Below are positions 14,471-22,864 of a stretch of 61,321 nt of DNA, one piece after another; within the stretch, counting starts at the first letter, position 1, and the number at the start of each line of letters is the position of its first letter. Source of the stretch: a virus. The DNA lies in the IMG/VR virus record IMGVR_UViG_3300021181_000012, positions 1 to 61,321 of that record; one strand, given 5' to 3'. The position numbers and the translations under genes were made by a program. The notes below the pieces were generated by a model. It was not told the origin of the DNA. It searched no databases and was given only the letters and a program-made list of their open reading frames with translations.

Positions 14471-15780
14471 CCGACTTAGTTGAGATCAACGCACCCTTCG
14501 GCCAGATCGCCAGCCTCGAAGCTGAGCGCGCCGTACTTGGCGGCATCCTGCTGGAGAACACTGCCTATCCAGAAGCTGCGGGCTCTTTGAAGCCGCAGGA
14601 CTTCTCGCTCGACTCACACCGCATTCTCTATCGGCGCATGGCTGACCTGGCCGAGGCTGATCGCTCGATCGACCTAATCACCATGATCGACGAGCTGTCG
14701 CGCCATAACGAGCTGGAGAAGATTGGCGATGTGGGCTATGTGTCGAGCCTGGTCGATGGCGTGCCCGACCGCCCGAGCATTGCCAACTATGTCCGCATCG
14801 TGAAGGAGAAGGCACAGCTCCGCTCCCTGATCGTTGCTTCCAAGAACAGCATCGAGCGCGTCTTCGCAGGCGAGGCCCCGGTCGATGTGGCCGGTGCCAT
14901 GGTCGATGCCGCCCTCGACATCCAGGCGTATTCCACCCGCGCGCAGGCCGTGCGCCCAAAGGACTTCATGTTCGAAGTGAAGGAAGAGTTGGAACGCCAA
15001 TCGAAGATCCAGGGGTTAGTCGGCCTGCCCACCGGCCTCGACAACCTCGACGAGGTTACGGGCGGCCTCCGGCGCGGCGAGCTGGTCTGCATCGGTGCGC
15101 GGCCAGGAGCAGGGAAGAGCGCTCTAGCCTGTCAGATGGTTGCGGCCAACTCCGAAGCCAATACCGACTCAATTTTCTTCTCCCTGGAAATGGGGCGCAC
15201 CGACATTGGCCGCCGCTTCATTGCCATGACCACCGACGTTACCTCAAAGCAACTCCGGCATCCGCACCTGATTCAAGACGCGGGCTGGAAGACGATCGGC
15301 CGGGCGCTCGGCGACATTGCTTCCTGGCCAATGGTGATCGACGACAACGGCAGCCTCTCGATCAACGAACTGCTGGCGCGGGCCAAGCTGGCGATTAACC
15401 GGGGCGCGCTTTTGGTGGTGGTCGATTACCTGCAGCTTGTGCGCGCCGATGGCCGCGAACTGCGTGAGCGCGTCGGCAAGGTAGCAAACGCGCTGCGCCT
15501 GCTGGCTAAGCACGAGAAGGTCGCCGTGGTCATGCTGTCACAGTTGCGCCGTCCGCACGATGTGAATGACGAGCCTACGCTGATCGACCTGAAAGAGTCG
15601 GGCGACATCGAGGCACACTCCCATGTGGTGCTGCTGATCCATTCCCCGATCGCCGATGACGGCAGCCCGAGTGGTGAAGACCGGATCATCATCGCCAAGA
15701 ATCGCAACGGCGTGCGCGGGTCGATCCCGGTGAAGTTCGTAGGCGACAAGATGAAATTTTATTCGAGGTACTTGGGTTAA
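14467..15780 (+). CDS. dnaB: DnaB-family replicative DNA helicase
   Basis: 437 aa. The N-terminal domain (ERAVLGGILLENTAYPEA) is typical of DnaB. The RecA-like domain has Walker A GARPGAGKS (about residue 212), FFSLEM, the DnaB motif 3 region VVVDYLQLV, and LSQLRR with the arginine finger region further on. It should unwind the replication fork. It starts at GTG overlapping the DUF1376 gene, its likely loader. Confidence 0.95.
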   Translation: MTDLVEINAPFGQIASLEAERAVLGGILLENTAYPEAAGSLKPQDFSLDSHRILYRRMADLAEADRSIDLITMIDELSRHNELEKIGDVGYVSSLVDGVPDRPSIANYVRIVKEKAQLRSLIVASKNSIERVFAGEAPVDVAGAMVDAALDIQAYSTRAQAVRPKDFMFEVKEELERQSKIQGLVGLPTGLDNLDEVTGGLRRGELVCIGARPGAGKSALACQMVAANSEANTDSIFFSLEMGRTDIGRRFIAMTTDVTSKQLRHPHLIQDAGWKTIGRALGDIASWPMVIDDNGSLSINELLARAKLAINRGALLVVVDYLQLVRADGRELRERVGKVANALRLLAKHEKVAVVMLSQLRRPHDVNDEPTLIDLKESGDIEAHSHVVLLIHSPIADDGSPSGEDRIIIAKNRNGVRGSIPVKFVGDKMKFYSRYLG

Positions 15781-15783
15781 CTT

Positions 15784-16287
15784 ATGCAAATCGGAAGACC
15801 CAGGACGAAGAACCTGCTCGTGGCAGCCCCGTGCCGCGCGTGTGGTTCTACTGAGCGTTATCTGAACGGTAAGTGTCCAGAGTGTTCGCGGCGCGCCACT
15901 GCCGAGTCCTACGATGTCGGTTCCGACTTTGCACTTAGCTATTACGGCCCCGGTTGTAGGTGTTGCGGCGAATCTGATCGCAGAATGCTGGCCATCCACC
16001 ACATGAATGATGACGGTCAGCGTGAATCTCAGCTCGGCAGGCCGTTCTACGCACAACTCTACCGCATTTACCAGAGGGATGGAGCGGCTGGGATGCCGAC
16101 CGATCTAGAAGTACTCTGCTACAACTGCCACGCGGCGCACCATAAGAATGGCGGGATCTGTCCGCATCGATCTCGTGGCTCGCGCGTTCTGGCCTGGATG
16201 CGGAGGTTCTCCTGGTTCGGCGCGCGCCCTCATCAGGCATATTATCCGTTTCCGGTACTTGCAACCGTTGCCAATGTTGTGGTATAA
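15784..16287 (+). CDS. zinc-ribbon plus HNH-like endonuclease
   Basis: 167 aa. An N-terminal ribbon (CRACGSTERYLNGKCPEC) precedes an HNH-type core: CRCCGESDRR, LAIHHMNDDG (catalytic His pair) and LCYNCHAAHH. It may be a homing or packaging-type nuclease. The last codons run through the next promoter: the stop TAA lies inside its TATAAT box, so the C-terminal tail after about residue 140 may be recently extended. Confidence 0.8.
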   Translation: MQIGRPRTKNLLVAAPCRACGSTERYLNGKCPECSRRATAESYDVGSDFALSYYGPGCRCCGESDRRMLAIHHMNDDGQRESQLGRPFYAQLYRIYQRDGAAGMPTDLEVLCYNCHAAHHKNGGICPHRSRGSRVLAWMRRFSWFGARPHQAYYPFPVLATVANVVV

Positions 16288-16288
16288 T
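16259..16288 (+). promoter_or_regulatory. TTGCAA-18-TATAAT promoter with operator palindrome
   Basis: TTGCAA (16259-16264), 18-bp spacer starting CCGTTGCCA, TATAAT (16283-16288) preceded by TGG. GCAACCGTTGC is a perfect inverted repeat overlapping the -35 box. It drives the 16306 gene and what follows. Confidence 0.85.
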
Positions 16289-16305
16289 ATTTACAGAGGT
16301 TGAGA

Positions 16306-17022
16306 TTGGTAGACGCATTCACCCCCGAGCAAACCCAGGAAGCCGAAGTCGTCCGTTCCCAGATCCAGTCCTACATCGCGGCTAACCGCGACCACCAGGC
16401 TGATCTTGAAAGCAACTATGTCGAGATCGGCGACCGGTTGGTCGCGGTCAAGACGGCGCGTTACTGGCGGCTGTGGCAGTTCAAGAACTTCTCAGCCTTC
16501 ATGGAATCGCTCGACTCGCGCACTAAAAACTATCACAGCATGGGCGTAGCCCGCGACTTGTTGCCAGTCGTTACCAAGGCTGACTTAGTTGTCATGGGTA
16601 TTAGTAAAGCCGCCCTGCTGCGCAAGATGATTAAGGGCGGCAAGCCGATCTCGGCCGAGCTGGTCGAGATGGCGAAGTCGAAGACCAAAGAAGAGCTGGA
16701 AGGCGCTGTGGCGGTTGAGCTTGGGCTAGTCGCCAACGAAGAGAAGGGCGACTGGTTCAGCTTCGGCGGCGCGCGCCTCGATACGGCTGAGCGCGAAGAG
16801 TTTCTCCGGACCATGAACACAGTCATCCGGTCCGCCGAGATTGAAGGCGAGGAGATTACCAACTGGCAAGACACGCCATCCTCGCGCAAGAAAGAATTGC
16901 TATTCCTGCTGTTTGCGGAGTTTTTGAGTACCTATGCCGTATACGCGCAAGAACAAACGCCGAGTCCACCGAGTGCTGGTGGAGATGAAGAACGGCCAGC
17001 CTTTCCGGATCTTTCGCAGTGA
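16306..17022 (+). CDS. hypothetical phage protein, 238 aa
   Basis: TTG 16306 is chosen because AGAGG lies six bases upstream. TTG 16300 is an alternative. The protein is alpha-helical and acidic, with the landmark YVEIGDRLVAVKTARYWRLW near residue 40, which recalls DUF3102-like phage proteins that couple a helical core to a DNA-binding part. The end overlaps the HNH gene by 89 nt. No catalytic motif is visible. Confidence 0.75.
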   Translation: MVDAFTPEQTQEAEVVRSQIQSYIAANRDHQADLESNYVEIGDRLVAVKTARYWRLWQFKNFSAFMESLDSRTKNYHSMGVARDLLPVVTKADLVVMGISKAALLRKMIKGGKPISAELVEMAKSKTKEELEGAVAVELGLVANEEKGDWFSFGGARLDTAEREEFLRTMNTVIRSAEIEGEEITNWQDTPSSRKKELLFLLFAEFLSTYAVYAQEQTPSPPSAGGDEERPAFPDLSQ

Positions 17023-17344
17023 CAAGGCGGCGGTGCTGGCATCCCTGGCCGGATGCCGGGTGCAGGAAATGCAGCGCTGGCTCGCCATCGGCTCCATACG
17101 CGAGCAAGTCAGGATGCGGGCGGGTGACGCCTGTGAGCGCTGCGGAACGATGTTGACCAGCGCCACCGGCGAGATGCACGAGACCAACCCGCGCGGCAAA
17201 GGTGGAGAGATCAGTCTCGTAAATTGTGAATGGCTGTGTCACGACTGCCACCAAGGCAAGGCGGACTCGGCGCATGGCGATCGTAGATTGCACTTCGGAG
17301 AAGTGACCAATGTCGATACCCCGGTGTACTCATGGCGTCTATAG
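16934..17344 (+). CDS. HNH endonuclease
   Basis: 136 aa. CERCGTML and LCHDCHQGKADSAHGDR give the two Cys pairs and the HNH core, with MHETNPRGKGGE as the first His strand and NCEWL linking them. The N-terminus is basic. It starts inside the 16306-17022 gene and ends inside the next gene, so three frames overlap in a row. It may be a homing or a packaging-associated nuclease. Confidence 0.85.
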   Translation: MPYTRKNKRRVHRVLVEMKNGQPFRIFRSDKAAVLASLAGCRVQEMQRWLAIGSIREQVRMRAGDACERCGTMLTSATGEMHETNPRGKGGEISLVNCEWLCHDCHQGKADSAHGDRRLHFGEVTNVDTPVYSWRL

Positions 17345-17540
17345 CCCTTATGGCGATGGTCAACCCTCCGAGTACTGTACCGGCTGTACGGTGCCGGTCA
17401 TGCGCATTACCTTCATCCTGACGCCCGCCGAGGAAGACGAACCGGAGCCGGTGTCGTGCCCCGCTTGCGGCGAGCTGATGGACGTTACCGACGAATACGA
17501 CCTGGAGTGTTTTAGCTGCGGGTTTAACGATTTGAATTGA
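17310..17540 (+). CDS. small zinc-ribbon protein, 76 aa
   Basis: ATG 17310 lies inside the HNH gene. Two Cys-rich halves (CTHGVYSPYG...CTGC; CPACGELM...CFSCGF) form probable zinc ribbons, and the body is acidic. Perhaps a transcription- or protein-binding adaptor. No family is recognised. Confidence 0.7.
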   Translation: MSIPRCTHGVYSPYGDGQPSEYCTGCTVPVMRITFILTPAEEDEPEPVSCPACGELMDVTDEYDLECFSCGFNDLN

Positions 17541-17547
17541 ACACATT

Positions 17548-17958
17548 ATGACGAGTGTACTTACCAAATCAGCCATCATCACCTGTGAGAACGGGGATGA
17601 GATTGAATTCACCGAGGCGGAGCTAGAGACTCTCCGCTCCAATAACACGGCAGTCATTACCTGCGACGGCCCGCGCTGCGCAACGCATCACGGAGATAAG
17701 GCCGCCTCGTTCAGCCTCAACGATGAGGCGATGCGCAAAGCTCCAGACTCCGTGCCCGACGCGACCTTCAAGTGGTTCCGGGTCGGCCAGTCCCAGGGCC
17801 AGGGCGAGATGGTGCTTGAGTTCTGCAGCCCGCAATGCAACAAGGATTGGCTTAGCTACAGCTATGTTGAGCCATTATCACCGCGCGAGAGAGCGGCGCA
17901 GATGAAGAACAATTCAAGCCTAGGTGCGGTCAGCCAGGCAGACGGAGAAGCATTATGA
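17548..17958 (+). CDS. hypothetical zinc-binding protein, 136 aa
   Basis: The chain holds CDGPRCATHHG and CSPQCNKDW, a likely Cys/His metal site spanning residues about 40-110, with a Trp- and Phe-containing core between them. ATG 17548 is eight bases after the previous stop. Its end overlaps the vWA gene (ATGA), suggesting co-translation with it. Confidence 0.7.
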   Translation: MTSVLTKSAIITCENGDEIEFTEAELETLRSNNTAVITCDGPRCATHHGDKAASFSLNDEAMRKAPDSVPDATFKWFRVGQSQGQGEMVLEFCSPQCNKDWLSYSYVEPLSPRERAAQMKNNSSLGAVSQADGEAL

Positions 17959-19025
17959 AACAGTACATCGGCATCAGTCGCGACCACTCAGGTTCCATGG
18001 CCACTCTGGCCAGCCTCGCCAAGGCGGACTACAACGAAAACATTGACGCCATCCGCAACGCCGCCACCAAGGAAGGCATCGACACCATTGTCACCACGGT
18101 GAAGTGCGGTGTGGGCTCGGGCCTGGTCGAGCGCGAGTCGGTGAACTCCAGCGTCGCGGCCTTGAAACCGCTGACCAGATATGAAGCGTCCGGCCAGACC
18201 CCGCTGTTCGACAGTGTCGGCGAGCTGGTCGAGTTGCTGCAGAAGTCCCCCGACGCCGAAGATCCCACGGTCTCCTTCCTGGTCATGACTATCACTGACG
18301 GCCAAGAGAACGCGTCGCGGCGCTACACCGGCGCAGCTCTGGGCAAGCTCATCCGCGAGAAGCAAGCCACCGACCGGTGGACGTTCGTCTTCCGCGTCCC
18401 ACATGGCTACAAGCGTGAACTCGCGAGCCTCGGCATTCCCGAGGGTAACATCCAGGAGTGGGAGCAGACCGAGCGCGGCTTCAAAGAGAGCACGGCGGTT
18501 CTGCCACAGGCGATGGCCGTCTACTACAGTGCCCGTAGCGCTGGCGTGCGCGCGACTGACAGCTTCTACGCCAACCTTACCAATGTCAGCAAGTCGCAGA
18601 TCAAAGGTGCTATGACTGACATCTCGGGCCAGGTTAAGTTCTGGCCGGTAAGTCAGGTCGATCAGATCCGTCCCTTCGTCGAGACCAAGCTCAAAGGCAA
18701 GGGCATGATCCTGGGCGCGGCCTTCTACCAACTCTCGAAGATGGAGAAGAAAGTCCAGAGCTACAAACAGATCGTGATCCGCGACAAGAAGTCCGGCGAA
18801 GTGTACGCCGGGGATTCCGCGCGCGACTTGCTCGGGCTGCCGACTGCGGGCTCGATCACGCTCTCGCCGGGCAACCACGGTAACTATGACATCTTCGTGC
18901 AGTCGGCCAGCGTCAACCGCAAGCTGGTGCCGGGCACGAATGTCATGTACTGGGATCAGTATGCGGCCACGCTCGGCGCGCACTGTCCCGCGACCTATGC
19001 CGGGCCGGTACGGGGCATGAAGTGA
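17955..19025 (+). CDS. vWA-domain protein with intact MIDAS
   Basis: 356 aa. The N-terminal von Willebrand A domain has all MIDAS elements: RDHSGSM (residues 9-15), GQTPLFDS (Thr) and ITDGQENAS (Asp). The C-terminal third (from about residue 255) looks like a separate beta-rich domain. It binds a divalent ion and probably a protein partner. It is the first of two vWA proteins in this region, 2 kb before Ro60. The gene starts after GGAGAAG and overlaps its neighbours on both sides. Function unknown. Confidence 0.85.
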   Translation: MKQYIGISRDHSGSMATLASLAKADYNENIDAIRNAATKEGIDTIVTTVKCGVGSGLVERESVNSSVAALKPLTRYEASGQTPLFDSVGELVELLQKSPDAEDPTVSFLVMTITDGQENASRRYTGAALGKLIREKQATDRWTFVFRVPHGYKRELASLGIPEGNIQEWEQTERGFKESTAVLPQAMAVYYSARSAGVRATDSFYANLTNVSKSQIKGAMTDISGQVKFWPVSQVDQIRPFVETKLKGKGMILGAAFYQLSKMEKKVQSYKQIVIRDKKSGEVYAGDSARDLLGLPTAGSITLSPGNHGNYDIFVQSASVNRKLVPGTNVMYWDQYAATLGAHCPATYAGPVRGMK

Positions 19026-19453
19026 CAGTAGCGGACTACGAGAAAGCCCTCGCGTCGTTGCTGGCGTGGCGTGAAGAACGCAGTAACGGCACCAATGGAA
19101 TGCTGGGCGTCTTGTTTGTCGTGCGCAACCGGTCGAAGGCCATGTGGAGTAGCGGTGACTGGTCCAAGATCATCGAAGGCCATAATCAGTTCTCTTCGAT
19201 CAGCGTACTCGGCGACAGCCAGACCGTAACTTTCCCCGACGTGCGCGATCCGTCGTTCCTGGCCATTCTGCAGGCGGTTGACTCGGTCTACGACGACGAG
19301 CGCGTGGATGTGTTAACCAATGGCGCGCTGTACTACGCGGACCTGGGGTCGAAGGGATACACGGTGGGCGGGTGGTTTGACCGGAACATCGTACAAGACC
19401 CGGCCACTCACCCGCGCATTGCGCAGATCGGCACCACAACTTACTTCAAGTAG
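19022..19453 (+). CDS. SleB/Hydrolase_2-like cell wall hydrolase
   Basis: 143 aa. The middle and end follow the SleB-type hydrolase pattern: GVLFVVRNRSKAMW, a Gln-Phe segment (HNQFSSIS), GALYYADLGSKG, WFDRN and RIAQIGTTTYFK. This family cuts peptidoglycan glycan strands. There is no signal peptide, so export would need a holin, and a candidate lies far away at 46854-47069. It could be the endolysin, though it sits among early genes. Start at GTG overlapping the vWA stop. Confidence 0.7.
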   Translation: MTVADYEKALASLLAWREERSNGTNGMLGVLFVVRNRSKAMWSSGDWSKIIEGHNQFSSISVLGDSQTVTFPDVRDPSFLAILQAVDSVYDDERVDVLTNGALYYADLGSKGYTVGGWFDRNIVQDPATHPRIAQIGTTTYFK

Positions 19454-19463
19454 GAGCCAGCAG

Positions 19464-19658
19464 ATGAACCCGGTCGATCAGAAGTGGCTCGACGCACTCA
19501 CCGCGAAGTATCCCGTCGAGGGAATCACGTTGCCGTTCTGGCGGAACACTGACGGCTCAGTCAACGCCGTCGTAACCATTACCCACTATCTCACCTTGAT
19601 CGGCGTCAAGCTCCAACCAGGTGGACGCATCGCCGATCCTGGGGAGCATGGAGAGTAG
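19464..19658 (+). CDS. hypothetical protein, 64 aa
   Basis: ATG 19464 follows GGAG. A small soluble protein (MNPVDQKWLDALTAKYPVEG at the start) with a strand-rich centre (VNAVVTITHYLTLIGV). It lies between the hydrolase and the nuclease-like gene with short gaps. No family is recognised. Confidence 0.6.
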   Translation: MNPVDQKWLDALTAKYPVEGITLPFWRNTDGSVNAVVTITHYLTLIGVKLQPGGRIADPGEHGE

Positions 19659-19660
19659 TT

Positions 19661-19957
19661 ATGGCCGACAAGCGCTGGAAGCAGTTCGAGCGGTTCGCGG
19701 CCGACCTGATTGGCGGCAAGCGCTACTGGGCCAACTCGGGCGAAGCCATCGACTGCGAGTCGGAAGACTTCGTAGCCCAGTGTAAGTTAGTGGCATCGCT
19801 CTCTCTGGCCGCGCTGTCGAAGCTGTGCCAGGTCGCGGCCGATCAGGCTAAGGCGAAGGGCAAGGTCGGCGTAGTCGTCACCAAGGTCTCGAAGCGCCAG
19901 CTCCCGGCCATCATCAGCATGACGGCGGAACAGTTCCAGAGCCTGGTCGAAAAATAA
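19661..19957 (+). CDS. PD-(D/E)XK-like small nuclease, possible junction resolvase
   Basis: 98 aa. RFAADLIGGKRYWANSGEA is followed by DCESEDFVAQCKLVAS, which gives an Asp ... Glu-x-Lys-like arrangement (E..QCK) typical of the small Hjc/VRR-type nuclease fold. A helical and beta-strand rest (GKVGVVVTKV) follows. The size fits a single nuclease domain. Assignment rests on this motif only. Last gene before the 19961 promoter. Confidence 0.55.
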   Translation: MADKRWKQFERFAADLIGGKRYWANSGEAIDCESEDFVAQCKLVASLSLAALSKLCQVAADQAKAKGKVGVVVTKVSKRQLPAIISMTAEQFQSLVEK

Positions 19958-19960
19958 CAC

Positions 19961-19990
19961 TTGCAACGGTTGCCAGTGTTCTGGTAGAAT
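19961..19990 (+). promoter_or_regulatory. TTGCAA-18-TAGAAT promoter of the Ro60 unit
   Basis: TTGCAA (19961-19966), 18 bp, TAGAAT (19985-19990) with TGG before it. GCAACGGTTGC overlaps the -35 box. The start-site region ATATTTATAG matches that of the 10977 and 16283 promoters. It is the only clear promoter before the lipoprotein, DUF6197-like and Ro60 genes. Confidence 0.85.
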
Positions 19991-20041
19991 ATTTATAGAT
20001 CAAACGAGCAACGAGTATCAGCACACGGAGAAATAAAGTTC

Positions 20042-20704
20042 ATGGATTTGAAACGCGGTTTCACTGCAATCGTTCTGTGCATCACCCTGGTCCTCGCAGG
20101 CTGCACCACGGCCTGGATCACCGAAGTCGAGAACATCATCACGGCCGTCATTCCGGCCGTCGTGAATATCATCACCCTGGTGGGCGAGTTGGATGGCAGC
20201 GGAGTTTCAGCCACGGACCTCAACCTGGTCCGGAACGTGGGCACGCAGGCCACGGGCGATCTGCAGCTTCTGCAGTCCTTGATTGCGCAGTACCAGAAGG
20301 CCGACGCCACGGCGCAGCCTGGCCTGTTGCGCGAGATCTCCATACTCGCAGTCACCATCCAGACCAACCTTACGGCGCTGCTTCCGGCTTTACATATCAG
20401 CGACGCTGCGACCGAGGCCAAAGTTGTGGCAGTGGTCGGCCTGGTGGTCTCTGAAATCGATTCACTCGTCGCCGTGCTGCCTATCGTCAATACAGGCAAC
20501 ACCGGGGTCATCGGCGGGGATATTCGGCTTCCGGCGTATCAACTGAAGTCTCCGCCGCTTTCCGCCAGCGCCTTTGTCAGTAGCTACAACTCCACCATGA
20601 CAGCGAAGACGGGCAACGCAGCGCTCGACAAGGCCACGTCCGGCTTGAAGATCCACCTGCATGGCCGGTTCATGCGGTTCGTTACGGTCGGAATTCTGAA
20701 GTAG
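20042..20704 (+). CDS. phage lipoprotein, 220 aa
   Basis: The N-terminus MDLKRGFTAIVLCITLVLAG plus Cys is a lipoprotein signal peptide with lipobox LAGC. The mature protein is helical, with repeated Val/Ile/Thr-rich segments and few charges (for example LQLLQSLIAQYQKADATAQ), and a basic C-terminus. It is the first gene after the 19961 promoter. A role in superinfection exclusion or envelope change is possible. Co-transcription with Ro60 is notable. Confidence 0.75.
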   Translation: MDLKRGFTAIVLCITLVLAGCTTAWITEVENIITAVIPAVVNIITLVGELDGSGVSATDLNLVRNVGTQATGDLQLLQSLIAQYQKADATAQPGLLREISILAVTIQTNLTALLPALHISDAATEAKVVAVVGLVVSEIDSLVAVLPIVNTGNTGVIGGDIRLPAYQLKSPPLSASAFVSSYNSTMTAKTGNAALDKATSGLKIHLHGRFMRFVTVGILK

Positions 20705-20719
20705 TCCAAGGAGACATAC

Positions 20720-21046
20720 ATGCCAGTCGAGAACGTGAAGCTCGTAACCGCTGCCAAGAAATTGCTGAAACTGTTCGGCCCCAAGGGCGAGCACTGGACG
20801 CTCCGTAGTAACGCGCGTGATGCCAATGGCGACGAAGTCCCGGTCATGTCGCGCAAGGCTATCCAGTGGTGCCTCAGCGGGGCTACGCAAAAGCTTAACC
20901 TGCCGTCGTTAGTGCGGGGTGAACTTCGGCAGGCCGTTCCCACGGCATCCTTCGTGGGTTTCAATGATTCACACCGCACCTACACCCATGTGCGCAAGTT
21001 CCTTGAAAAGATCGTCAACCGGAAAGAGCTGAAGACTAAGAGCTAA
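20720..21046 (+). CDS. DUF6197-like hypothetical protein, 108 aa
   Basis: A small basic protein with AIQWCLSGATQKLNLPS and FVGFNDSHRTYTHVRKFLEK, a pattern recalling the DUF6197 family of phage and actinobacterial proteins (W-C-x-x-G-A and N-D-x-x-x-x-x-H). Function unknown. AAGGAG-type site before ATG. It lies 15 bp before Ro60, so the two are almost certainly in one transcript. Confidence 0.6.
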   Translation: MPVENVKLVTAAKKLLKLFGPKGEHWTLRSNARDANGDEVPVMSRKAIQWCLSGATQKLNLPSLVRGELRQAVPTASFVGFNDSHRTYTHVRKFLEKIVNRKELKTKS

Positions 21047-21061
21047 GGAGCTGCAACCCCC

Positions 21062-22654
21062 ATGCGATATCTCATTCACCGCGCAGTAGCGATCGGTAAC
21101 CCGCCCCAGAGTCAGCCGCTGAACGACCGTCAGTCGAAAAACAGCGCTGGCGGTTACAGTTTCACTCTGGATAAGTGGGGCAAGCTCGACCGTTTTCTCA
21201 TCCTAGGCAGCGAAGGTGGCAGTTACTATGCCAGCGAGCAGAAGCTTACCGAGGAGAATGCCACCAATCTGGCAGCGTGTGTGAAGGAAGATGGCATTAA
21301 GGTGGTCAAGCGCATCGTCGAGATCAGCGATGCGGGCCGGGCTCCGAAGAACGACCCGGCGCTGTTCGCTCTGGCTTACGCCTCGGCGAAGGGCGACGAC
21401 GACACGCGTAGTGCGGCTCTGGCTGCACTGCCCAAGGTCGCACGCATCGGCACGCATCTGTTCCACTTCACCGCCTTCGTCAACACCATGCGAGGCTGGG
21501 GCCGTGGACTGCGGAAGGCCGTAGGTAACTGGTATGCCCAAGCTGGCGAAGAAGATTGGGATCGCCTGGCCGAGCAGGTCACAAAGTACCAACAGCGTGA
21601 GGGCTGGAGCCACCGCGATCTACTGCGCCTGGCGCACCCCAAGCCGACCTGCCGTCCGCACCAGGCAATCGCTAAGTGGGTAGTCAAGGGCGGAGAGTTG
21701 AACCAGACCGCGCCCGAGAAGTTGGTGGGCCACGTTGAACTGCAAGAGGCCACGACGCCGAAGCAGGCCGTGAAGCTCATCACCAAGTACGGGCTCGTGC
21801 GCGAGTCCGTGCCCACTGAACTGCTGAAGTCTCCTGAGGTATGGGAGGCCCTGCTCGCGCGGATGCCCATGACGGCGATGATTCGCAACCTGGGCAACCT
21901 GTCGAAGTGCGGGTTGCTGACTCCATTGAGCGAAGCCTCGAAGATGGTAGTCGAGCGGCTGAGCGAGGAAGCGCTGCTGAAGAAGGCGCGCGTACATCCG
22001 ATTCAACTCTTGATCGCGCAAAAGACTTACGGCTCCGGCCATGGCAACAAAGGCAAAGGCGAATGGACGCCCGTGCCCCAGGTAGTTGACGCATTAGACG
22101 GCGCTTTCTACTCAGCCTTCCAGAACATTATCCCGTCAGGCAAGCGCTTCTACCTGGGGCTCGATGTGTCGGGCTCGATGTCCTGCGGCGAAGTAGCCGG
22201 AGTCAACGACTTCACGCCTCGCGAGGCATCGTCCGCCATGGCCATGGTCACGGCGCGCAGCGAGCAGAACTACTACGTCGCTGGCTTCCAGGAGCGCATG
22301 ATCCAGCTCATGATTACGCCGAAGTCGCGGCTCGATCAGATCTGCTCTGCTACGGCGAAGCTGCCGTTCGGCTCTACCGATTGCGCCCAGCCCATGCTGG
22401 ACGCGCTGGCAAAGAAGTTGCCGGTGGACGTGTTCGCGATCTACACCGACTCCGAGACCTGGAGTGGAACAACGCACCCAACCGTGGCCCTGGAGCGCTA
22501 CCGCCAGCAGACTGGCATCCCGGCGAAGTTGATTGTCGTCGGCATGGTGGCCAATCCGTTCACGATCGCCGATCCGAACGATGCTGGCATGTTGGACGTG
22601 GTCGGATTCGATTCAGCGACGCCGCAGATCATCTCACAGTTCGCGGAGGCGTAG
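21062..22654 (+). CDS. rsr: Ro60 (TROVE + vWA) RNA-binding ring protein
   Basis: 530 aa, the size of animal Ro60 and bacterial Rsr. The N-terminal TROVE domain (about residues 15-350) shows YSFTLDKWGKLDRFLILGSE, QKLTEENA and GWSHRDLLRLAHPKP (separate landmarks). The C-terminal vWA domain has an intact MIDAS: GLDVSGSMSCG, FGSTDCAQP and IYTDSETW. In characterised bacteria Ro60 forms a ring that binds misfolded RNA and Y RNA, which tethers it to PNPase for degradation of structured RNA. Six Y RNA candidates follow 266 bp downstream. The start ATG follows AAGGAG. Confidence 0.97.
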   Translation: MRYLIHRAVAIGNPPQSQPLNDRQSKNSAGGYSFTLDKWGKLDRFLILGSEGGSYYASEQKLTEENATNLAACVKEDGIKVVKRIVEISDAGRAPKNDPALFALAYASAKGDDDTRSAALAALPKVARIGTHLFHFTAFVNTMRGWGRGLRKAVGNWYAQAGEEDWDRLAEQVTKYQQREGWSHRDLLRLAHPKPTCRPHQAIAKWVVKGGELNQTAPEKLVGHVELQEATTPKQAVKLITKYGLVRESVPTELLKSPEVWEALLARMPMTAMIRNLGNLSKCGLLTPLSEASKMVVERLSEEALLKKARVHPIQLLIAQKTYGSGHGNKGKGEWTPVPQVVDALDGAFYSAFQNIIPSGKRFYLGLDVSGSMSCGEVAGVNDFTPREASSAMAMVTARSEQNYYVAGFQERMIQLMITPKSRLDQICSATAKLPFGSTDCAQPMLDALAKKLPVDVFAIYTDSETWSGTTHPTVALERYRQQTGIPAKLIVVGMVANPFTIADPNDAGMLDVVGFDSATPQIISQFAEA

Positions 22655-22864
22655 ATGCAGGTGCAGATCCCGCAGGTCACGCTCGAAGACACCAAGGGGT
22701 TCGCCGAGGCGTGGAATAAGTCGAGGCCCATCGTGGTGATCTTCGATCCGCACGACCTGGCGTTCGCCCAAGCATTCGCGAACTTCGCAGTGCAACGAGT
22801 TTTCGCTGGCCTCATCGCGCAACAGGAAGCAGAAGCGAAGAGGCTGACGGTTGTGGAACCATAG
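22655..22864 (+). CDS. small protein between Ro60 and the Y RNAs, 69 aa
   Basis: ATG 22655 follows the Ro60 stop with no gap (TAGATG). A short beta strand (PIVVIFDPHDLAFA) is followed by an amphipathic helix (AFANFAVQRVFAGLIAQQEA). No family is recognised. Its position makes it a candidate accessory factor for the Ro60-Y RNA particle, but that is positional inference. Confidence 0.7.
   Translation: MQVQIPQVTLEDTKGFAEAWNKSRPIVVIFDPHDLAFAQAFANFAVQRVFAGLIAQQEAEAKRLTVVEP

Noticed and set aside
17988-18983. Long leftward open frame opposite the vWA gene
   Set aside because: Composition is typical of a high-GC antisense frame. The rightward frame has intact MIDAS motifs.
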